A stretch of 21,566 nucleotides of DNA, from assembly GCA_027575765.1 (NCBI GenBank), contig JANBPT010000823.1, forward strand, positions 1 through 21,566, in the 5' to 3' direction. The position numbers and the translations under genes are program-made. Below the pieces are notes generated by a model. That model worked only from the letters and a program-made list of their open reading frames with translations, had not been told where the DNA came from and made no database searches. Positions 15,718-21,566 of the stretch are shown here, in pieces (position 1 is the stretch's first letter; each line of letters opens with the position of its first letter). The stretch is from Tieghemiomyces parasiticus. Its lineage: Eukaryota; Kickxellomycota; Dimargaritomycetes; Dimargaritales; Dimargaritaceae.

Positions 15718-16500
15718 ATATGGTGGCAACTTGCGTATGTGTCGCACCAGTTAGACGAATTGTAAATTGAGGAAGCAGCAGTATGCCAAAAAGGCCGCTA
15801 ATCTGGCTGAAGTCCAATAAGCAGAGTAGTGTCACCCGACGAGAGGGGGATCTCTCCTTCAAGCTGGATCCTCGGAGAATGCCCGATTCAGACGAATTAA
15901 CCAATGGACATGGAAGAGGACCCCTCAGCCATTTCCAAAAACGACGAAGCGGCAGATACCTTTCATGACGCTTCAGACTTCCCCCAACCCGATTACTCTC
16001 CACGAGCCCTCCCTATAATTCTTTTAATACTGAGTAAAATAATGATTGTAATTGTTAGATTAATTCATTCAGCTTTCGCTCGACACCATCTTCCTTTGCT
16101 GCTCCACTTAGCATCATCAGGTAGAAAAGTAGAATAAAAAAACCAAACACTCAGCCACAACCCCGTCTCCCAATCAACAATAAGTACATGTGTACATTGA
16201 ATTGCCGCCGATGTTTATATCGATGGGGGTGCACAACGTAAAGTATTTGGATAAAGTAAAAGTACACAAGAGCAAATGAGGAAGCACACTAACCTGAGAA
16301 AGCCATCAGGAGGAGCCACGCAGCACTATACCTAAAGTAAAGCCTAAAGAATAGAGAATAGAGAATTCCATCAAACAGGTATACAGCAATTTGTGAAACC
16401 CCCATGAACGGAACGGTAGGCCACCACAAACACACGTCAAAAAAAAGGTGGGTGGATAAATTCTAGGGTACGGCCGTCATGATGTGTTAAATTGGAGTGT

Positions 16501-18774
16501 CTAGTGGCCACCCCCGCCGCTGCCGCGCTGACCAAAGCACAACATGATGAGGGACAAGGTACCTTCACCAAGAACGAACCCGGAGGCCACGACGATAGCC
16601 ATGACGTTACGGGGCTTTTCGAAGCGGGGGTCGGAGAAGCGGTTCCAGAGGTAGACCGTGAGGGCGCCGGTGACGCGGGCGAGGGTGAAATCCGGGGGGT
16701 TGTAAATCCCGATGGCAAAGGCAATACCGGAGGGCAGATAACGAACCCAGCGATGGCGGCTGAAGACAGCCTCGAGGATAGGAAGGGCCGAAAAAAGGAG
16801 TGCAAACCCTATGATGAACGGCGCCGAGTTGGTCGGGAGGGCGTGGCCGTTGACCAGCCTGGACATGTCAAGCCAGACGTGGGCAGTGGGCACTTTGAAC
16901 TCCGGCCCAGGAATGGCATAGGTGGATGTGTAGAGCACGTAGGCGCCGACCGAGACGAAGACGGAGAAAAAGGACCCCAGCATCTGGCCGTAGAACTGGG
17001 CGCGCGGGGAGGCGTGCAGCAGGTGGCCCGTTTTGAGGTCCTGCATCATGTCACCAGCCTGTTGGGCGCCGGCCTCGGCGATGCCGCCGGCTACCAAGTT
17101 GGCGACCAGACCGCCGGGAACCACACCGGCAAAGATGACCTGGGAGACCTTGCCGATACCACTCACAGGGTTCAGATCAGTCTCACCCAGCGCGCGGACC
17201 CCCAGGATGGAGAGGAGGCAGGCAATAAATACGGCCAGGATGGTCGCGTAGACAGGGATTTTGAACAAAACCGTCATGGCCACCACGCACAGCGCTGAGG
17301 ATAGAAGCAATCCGCCGTAGACTACCCAGTTGGGCACGAGGTACCGCGGGTGGACGTCCAGACTGTCTAGATCCATGATCTGGGACAGGGTGGGTGACAC
17401 CGCCATGGCCGGGTCAACGTGAGTCGGATCCTTGCGCGCATTGATGCGGCGCCGGCGGTAGACCTGCCACACCCCGCGGAGTTCCTTGAAAGTCATGACT
17501 CCCAACGATACCAACGACTCGGCGATCATGACCGCCAGTGAAATCCACAGGATCCAGCCCTGCGGTCCAGTCTTCCAGTCATTGACCGGACCGGGGGCCC
17601 AGCCCTTGTAGTGCGAAACCGGAGAGAGAATGCCCCATCCCACCACGGCACCGAGGAGCATGGCCAGACAGGTAGGTAGCCCCATGATGATACCCTGGCC
17701 CATGTAGCTGAGCGACGGCCGGTAACTCCAGTTCCAGGCCGCGGCGGTGGTGCCGAAGATGGGCAGGGCATTGAGGGGCGGGTAGAGGTGACTGGCGATG
17801 GTGTAACCGCCAGACAGGACGAAGGACACGCAGAGGGCGATGCCCTTGGATTTCCAGTTGGCATCCATGGCGGCGATCTGGCGGGCGGTTTCCTCATCCA
17901 GGTCAACGCGGGAGGCCGGTGGGTCCTCGGGCTCGGGAGGTCCAAACTCGGAGCCAGGGTCGCGCTCAGGGCCAGAGGTGCGAAGCTTGAGACGGCCCGG
18001 CACGGAATCCAGATCTTCGTCCTCGGCGTAGGTGGGGCGGCGCAGCTTCATACGTTCGCGCCGGACGCGGTCCTCCATCTCCTCAATCTCGGCAAGCGGG
18101 TCCTTGCGCTGGTGAAGCACGCTAATCATCTGGGCGGTGGCGGTACCTGAGGGGAATTTGAGCTTTTCCTTGATGATAGTCTGGCGGCGCAGCGGGATGG
18201 CGAAAAAGACACCGAAAAAGGCCAGACCCATGCCCCAGAGCAAAAGCTCAGCAAAGTTGAGCACGACGGGGCCGCCCTCGGGGTTATCCTCTCGGGTCAG
18301 CATGGCCAGGGCCGGGACGATCCCGACGAAGCCGCCGGCCAGTGGCATGGTGGCGGTGGCTACCGCGGTGGTCTGCAAAATTACATTCTCGGCGGGGCCG
18401 AACGGGACTTTAAGCCAGCGCTCCAGGAGCTTAAACAGGACGAAGCCGACCAAGGACGACTGCAGCGACATCATACTGATCCAGCCAGTTTGCAGGCCAA
18501 AGTACATGTTGCTGAAACACAGTAGACAGCCGATGGCGAGGCCGACGAAGACCGACCGCCAAGTGAAGTGCGGCCCGGTGTCGTCAATAGGTAAAAACGC
18601 AGCCTCGTCGCTCACCGGGTCCTCGGTAACGCTGTAATTGAGCGACCGCACGTCGTCCTCGTCCGCCAGGGACCCGCTGGAAAAGATGCGGCCGGTGCCG
18701 TACGGGGGCGGCTGGGCGGCATCCTGTTCGTCACGAAGCGGTTCGTAGCCGCCGGTGCGTTGGCGAAAGTTCAT
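16501..18774 (-). CDS. OPT-family oligopeptide transporter (YGL114W type)
   Basis: 757 residues in one exon; the ATG at 18774 is the first Met in the frame. The N-terminal 65 or so residues are hydrophilic and probably cytosolic. The membrane part begins with FTWRSVFVGLAIG and the family hallmark FSNMYFGLQTGW (about 87-98). LKFPSGTATAQMI (about 205-217), another OPT signature, comes next, then a long charged cytosolic loop (about 222-310). The C-terminal region carries YNPPDFTLARVTG and SGFVLGEGTLSL. Many hydrophobic segments are present, consistent with the 14-16 expected for the family. OPT proteins are proton-coupled carriers of small peptides, glutathione or metal chelates; members of this subgroup, including YGL114W, lack a firmly assigned substrate. 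Length and motifs look complete and functional. Confidence 0.95.
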   Translation of the reverse strand: MNFRQRTGGYEPLRDEQDAAQPPPYGTGRIFSSGSLADEDDVRSLNYSVTEDPVSDEAAFLPIDDTGPHFTWRSVFVGLAIGCLLCFSNMYFGLQTGWISMMSLQSSLVGFVLFKLLERWLKVPFGPAENVILQTTAVATATMPLAGGFVGIVPALAMLTREDNPEGGPVVLNFAELLLWGMGLAFFGVFFAIPLRRQTIIKEKLKFPSGTATAQMISVLHQRKDPLAEIEEMEDRVRRERMKLRRPTYAEDEDLDSVPGRLKLRTSGPERDPGSEFGPPEPEDPPASRVDLDEETARQIAAMDANWKSKGIALCVSFVLSGGYTIASHLYPPLNALPIFGTTAAAWNWSYRPSLSYMGQGIIMGLPTCLAMLLGAVVGWGILSPVSHYKGWAPGPVNDWKTGPQGWILWISLAVMIAESLVSLGVMTFKELRGVWQVYRRRRINARKDPTHVDPAMAVSPTLSQIMDLDSLDVHPRYLVPNWVVYGGLLLSSALCVVAMTVLFKIPVYATILAVFIACLLSILGVRALGETDLNPVSGIGKVSQVIFAGVVPGGLVANLVAGGIAEAGAQQAGDMMQDLKTGHLLHASPRAQFYGQMLGSFFSVFVSVGAYVLYTSTYAIPGPEFKVPTAHVWLDMSRLVNGHALPTNSAPFIIGFALLFSALPILEAVFSRHRWVRYLPSGIAFAIGIYNPPDFTLARVTGALTVYLWNRFSDPRFEKPRNVMAIVVASGFVLGEGTLSLIMLCFGQRGSGGGGH

Positions 18775-19875
18775 TGGGACGGGATGAGTAGTAGTAAGGG
18801 AGGGAAGGGGGAGGGGCTACGTGGTCAGTATACGCAATCCGGGTGGGGCAGGCGGGGGCAATGTGACCCGAGCTGTTCCGACTAGTCGTCGAGACCCGGG
18901 TAAGGCTGAGGAGCTAAATAAAGTACAGGTGTGTAACTGACTTCGGCAGTGCTACTGTTCCCAGCAAAAATAGAATAGGAGGAAACTGAGCACTCTATAA
19001 CGAAATGCAAAAGGTAAGTGGAAGGAGCGATCGTGGCGGTTGACAATTGCGACGAAGAGTGATGCGGGCCGTTGAGTGGCGCTACGGTGCAGTAGGAAAA
19101 GGGATAGACAGGGTCGTAACCAGGGAACCCTGCACCAGTGGTAGGCAGAGGCAGAGGTGAGCAGGTTCTCAACTGGCCCGGATGCCGGTCACACGGCCCG
19201 AGGGTGATCCCGCTTACGTTGCGGTGTGCTGAGCTTGGGATGGGGCTGCAGTGCATAAGGTGCCGCTTGCCTGCACCTCCTCTGGCCCGAGCACAACACA
19301 CGGAGGGGGGCGTTGGGAGGGCGCAGTGGGGGGATATAAACACGAACGACATACAATGGGCCGACTATGACCTCTGTTGCAAGCCACGGGCAAGAAGTGG
19401 GCAGCAGCCGGGAAGGTGAGGTGGCAGCGGGGGGCCATCTGGGACCGGCTTCTCTCCCCCATTTGCACCACTGCTAGGCAGCCGGTGTTTCGGGCCGGAG
19501 AGACCCTGGGTCACGGGTACCACCGAGGCGCAACCTACCCCACCCGCCCTGTGATTCGCAACCGCCGTCGCACCCCAGGGACACACCGGCCGACTGCGTC
19601 TCTCCCCTCCCCCCGTCGTAGTCGTGCTGGCTACCTTCGCTGTGCCCAGAGAGCCGGGCGATGCTCCACAGCAGATGCTGACGTTGCCACCCCCTCGCCG
19701 CTGCCAGCCCCCTTCCACTGCAGCCAATCCATGCCAGACCTTCCCTACCGCACACGCTGCGAACCGGGTCCTTCACCGCTTTACGGTGGCCACTGCACGG
19801 CACGGCAAGAGCACACGGTAAAAAACGAACAATATCAGGGTCACCAAAATCATAGTGCGTGTTGCGTCGACTTAC
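18775..19875. other. Region upstream of the OPT gene
   Basis: About 1.1 kb, C/T-rich on the transcribed strand. A polypyrimidine stretch directly precedes the OPT start codon. The several open frames of 85-190 codons here are low in complexity (Pro, Arg, Ser, Gly) and match no family I know. If the exon at 19876-19911 is real, its intron and later exons should lie here, but I could not place them. Confidence 0.45.
18798..18816 (+). other. G-quadruplex-type motif just upstream of the OPT start codon
   Basis: Four G-runs of 3, 3, 5 and 4 bases with one- or two-base spacers, beginning 24 bases from the OPT start codon. The OPT mRNA leader would carry the complementary C/T-rich tract. The motif is visible; a regulatory effect is speculation. 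Confidence 0.5.
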
Positions 19876-19911
19876 CTTCTTGGGAAGAGTGCTCTTCTCT
19901 GTGGCGGCCAT
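19876..19911 (-). CDS. Possible first coding exon of an unidentified gene (partial)
   Basis: An ATG in optimal context (GACCATGG) opens a 12-codon stretch, MAATEKSTLPKK, followed exactly by a consensus donor AAG|GTAAGT in phase 0. Short Lys-rich first exons of this kind are common in ribosomal protein genes; the N-terminus of ribosomal protein uL30 (RPL7) is one loose resemblance. No matching second exon was found on this strand before the OPT gene, so the identity, and even the reality of the gene, is open. It could be the remnant of a moved or broken gene. Confidence 0.3.
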
Positions 19912-21566
19912 GGTCAAACGAATATATGGTATGGGACGGCTGAAAAAGGGTCTATCGGGCCTAGCCTTGCCACTAGTAAATAGTCTGGCCGTGTGGAGAC
20001 GGTCAGAAAAGACGGGCTGAGAAATTCAGAAAACGTACAGTCGCGTTGCTTGGCGCTCCAATAGAGCCGAGCTAAGAAGTGCGCGATGGCGATGTAATCC
20101 TGGGGAGTAAATCGTTATAAGATACCAGCTCCCTCACTACGCAGTGTGAGTGTTGAGCAAGGTGGAGGCTCACAGCAAAGAGAACAGCGAGGCTGTCAAA
20201 AATAGCAGGGCTAGGCAGGTAATAATGGGATGGAAGCTCTCCGATCTACAAGGTACTAGAGATGTCAATAGGAAATTCTCAGGACGGTGGCGCGAGTAGG
20301 TGGGCTTGATGACGACTGTGCCCCGTGGGTATGTTGGACTGAAAGAAGTGGTGGTAAATATAAACCCCGCCCCCTGACGAGACCGACGCCGGGACTTTTA
20401 TACCGGTCCACCCCAGTTTTCCGATAGACTCTGCGGGCTAGAGAAGGCGAGAAGGAAGACACATGCGGCACACAAGGCGTGTGGCCCACCAAAGAAAAAA
20501 AAAAGTGGAGCGAAAAAAAAAGAGCTGTGGGCGCTATGAGGCGCTGGGTACACAAGTGTTAGCGCTTTACTAAGCAAGGACAGGCAATGGCTAATGGCGA
20601 CAGAATGGCGAAATCAGAGGTCACTGCGGTCTCCACCAGGTGCACAACCACCACCATCACCCCCCCTTGCCTCATCCATTCCTTGCCCACTTGCCCCATC
20701 GCTCAGGGGCTCCAGCGGGCAGATCGCCCCTCGCCGTCATTCTATTCCGGTGTACCTCTCCCCCCCCCATTCCGAGCTGGCCGAGGACACCTGTCCGGTT
20801 GGCCTTCCTTACCGGACGGCACATAGGCTACGCTGGCCTCATTACTTCGGTATCTTAAGGCTAAAGCCGGGCAGATCACGACAGCGCCGCAGGTCAGGGG
20901 TCAGTGGGTGCGGCATTGGTCGCACCAACCGACCGCCACCACTAGCTGCGACCGACGAAAACTAAAGGACGACGAAGCACCTGCTTACATAGATTAAGAA
21001 AAGTATCGCCAACTATCGCTTCCCTATGGCGGCCAACCAATTGGAGCACGGGTTCCAACCGCCGCATAACCTAATTGCCCGTAGTATTCTGAAATAGGTC
21101 GGAGTTACCGGGGAGGGGCTACCGCCGAAAGATTGGCTTCATCATGCACTGACACTGTGTCAATTCCGACCCTGCAGCGTCCGTCGCTCGGATAGGCTGG
21201 ATCTGGCGCACACGTTTGTTGATCACCCACCTGTCATCTACCCAGTACCGGCAGTAGCCATCACGCACCCCATGACCGACGGCCCTGGCACCTCATGCTC
21301 AATCAGCCCGAAAACAAAGTGGCCTACAGTTAGATGGCGCAAGGATGATTATTTGTCCTGCCCTTTACCGGCCTGAGGAACTCGCTAGTGCGAAACGGGC
21401 CACCGAGCGGCGCCAGCGTCCGCAGCGATGATGAGGCGTGGAGACTGCTGCAGTCGCCTCCTTTCACCGCGAGAGGATCTGCTATTGGCGGAAACCCAGG
21501 ACCACGCTCCAGCCCTGCTCCATCATCACCGCTTATACTCCGCAGGTGTGGCTGGCAGCCCGCCGC
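19912..21566. other. Right-hand region with no recognised gene
   Basis: About 1.65 kb. It contains A-rich tracts near 20490-20521, TATA-like motifs on both strands (plus near 20354, minus at 20395-20402) and C-rich stretches near 20660 and 20760. Frames open to the right edge exist on both strands in the last 150-250 bases, but I do not recognise either product and cannot call an exon with confidence. Confidence 0.45.
20395..20402 (-). promoter_or_regulatory. Possible TATA box, minus strand
   Basis: TATAAAAG on the minus strand, about 480 bases before the possible first exon at 19911. The sequence match is strong, but the distance to that exon is long, so its target is uncertain. Confidence 0.25.

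Larger units (their letters stand above)
15228..16500. other. Intergenic region between the cysteine-rich gene and the OPT transporter
   Basis: About 1.3 kb. It holds the promoter of the cysteine-rich gene at its left end, a perfect hairpin at 15683-15717, and a stretch near 15783-16010 with some coding-like character but no intact recognisable gene. The right part (about 16010-16500) is AT-rich and should contain the 3' end of the OPT transcript. No clear AATAAA on the minus strand was seen just after the OPT stop. Confidence 0.5.

Noticed and set aside
15404..16129. 15-base direct repeat CATCAGGTAGAAAAG at 15404 and 16115
   Set aside because: One repeat of this length is close to chance expectation for a window this size, and no flanking element structure was seen.
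10566..16500. tRNA, rRNA or CRISPR array
   Set aside because: No B-box-like tRNA core with pairing arms, no rRNA motif and no regularly spaced repeats were found by eye.
16492..17298. 268-codon open frame on the plus strand
   Set aside because: It lies antisense to the well supported OPT gene and its protein has no recognisable motif; this is a codon-bias shadow.
19474..19917. Unspliced minus-strand frame of 147 codons starting at TTG
   Set aside because: The start is not ATG, and after the first 14 codons the sequence passes a consensus splice donor and loses coding character.
19377..19943. 188-codon plus-strand frame
   Set aside because: Low-complexity Arg, Pro and Ser sequence without family motifs, and it overlaps a better exon signal on the other strand.
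20594..20965. 123-codon Pro-rich plus-strand frame
   Set aside because: Composition follows the local C-rich tracts; no domain and no recognisable homologue.

Overview
The window looks like nuclear DNA of a fungus. Three things point that way. A small gene at 12319-12758 reads as the fungal cytochrome bc1 assembly factor Cbp4 and is split by a GT-AG intron. An oligopeptide (OPT) transporter resembles the yeast YGL114W type. A secreted, eight-cysteine protein ends in a probable GPI-anchor signal. Coding regions are GC-rich and codon-biased, so several long antisense shadow frames appear. The lineage cannot be fixed from this window; an early-diverging fungus is a guess only. All confident genes are on the minus strand.

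Layout in window coordinates. (1) 1-10565, minus: a multimodular non-ribosomal peptide synthetase (NRPS), open for 3521 codons without a stop or intron; its 3' end lies beyond base 1. Domain order from the N-terminus is: C-terminal half of a condensation (C) domain, A1, T1, epimerization (E), C2, a decayed A2*-T2* pair, a C3* with an altered active site, A3, T3, C4 (cut by the edge). (2) 10566-12234: no gene recognised, a possible TATA box for the NRPS. (3) 12319-12758: two-exon CBP4. (4) 12759-14726: no gene recognised, a G-run and an (AG)n microsatellite. (5) 14727-15227: secreted cysteine-rich protein with a well placed TATA box. (6) 15228-16500: intergenic, with a perfect 12-bp hairpin and traces that could be decayed coding sequence. 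(7) 16501-18774: OPT-family transporter. (8) 18775-21566: no complete gene; one strong-context ATG plus splice-donor exon at 19876-19911 whose continuation was not found.

The most interesting object is the NRPS. It carries a whole module that has lost its adenylation signature motifs and its phosphopantetheine serine, yet has stayed in frame over about 2.2 kb, with a further altered condensation domain after it. By inference the assembly line starts with a D-configured residue (A1-T1-E) and then either skips the dead module or uses it as a structural spacer before A3-T3. The OPT transporter could in principle move peptides, but linking it to the NRPS is inference; unrelated genes lie between them.
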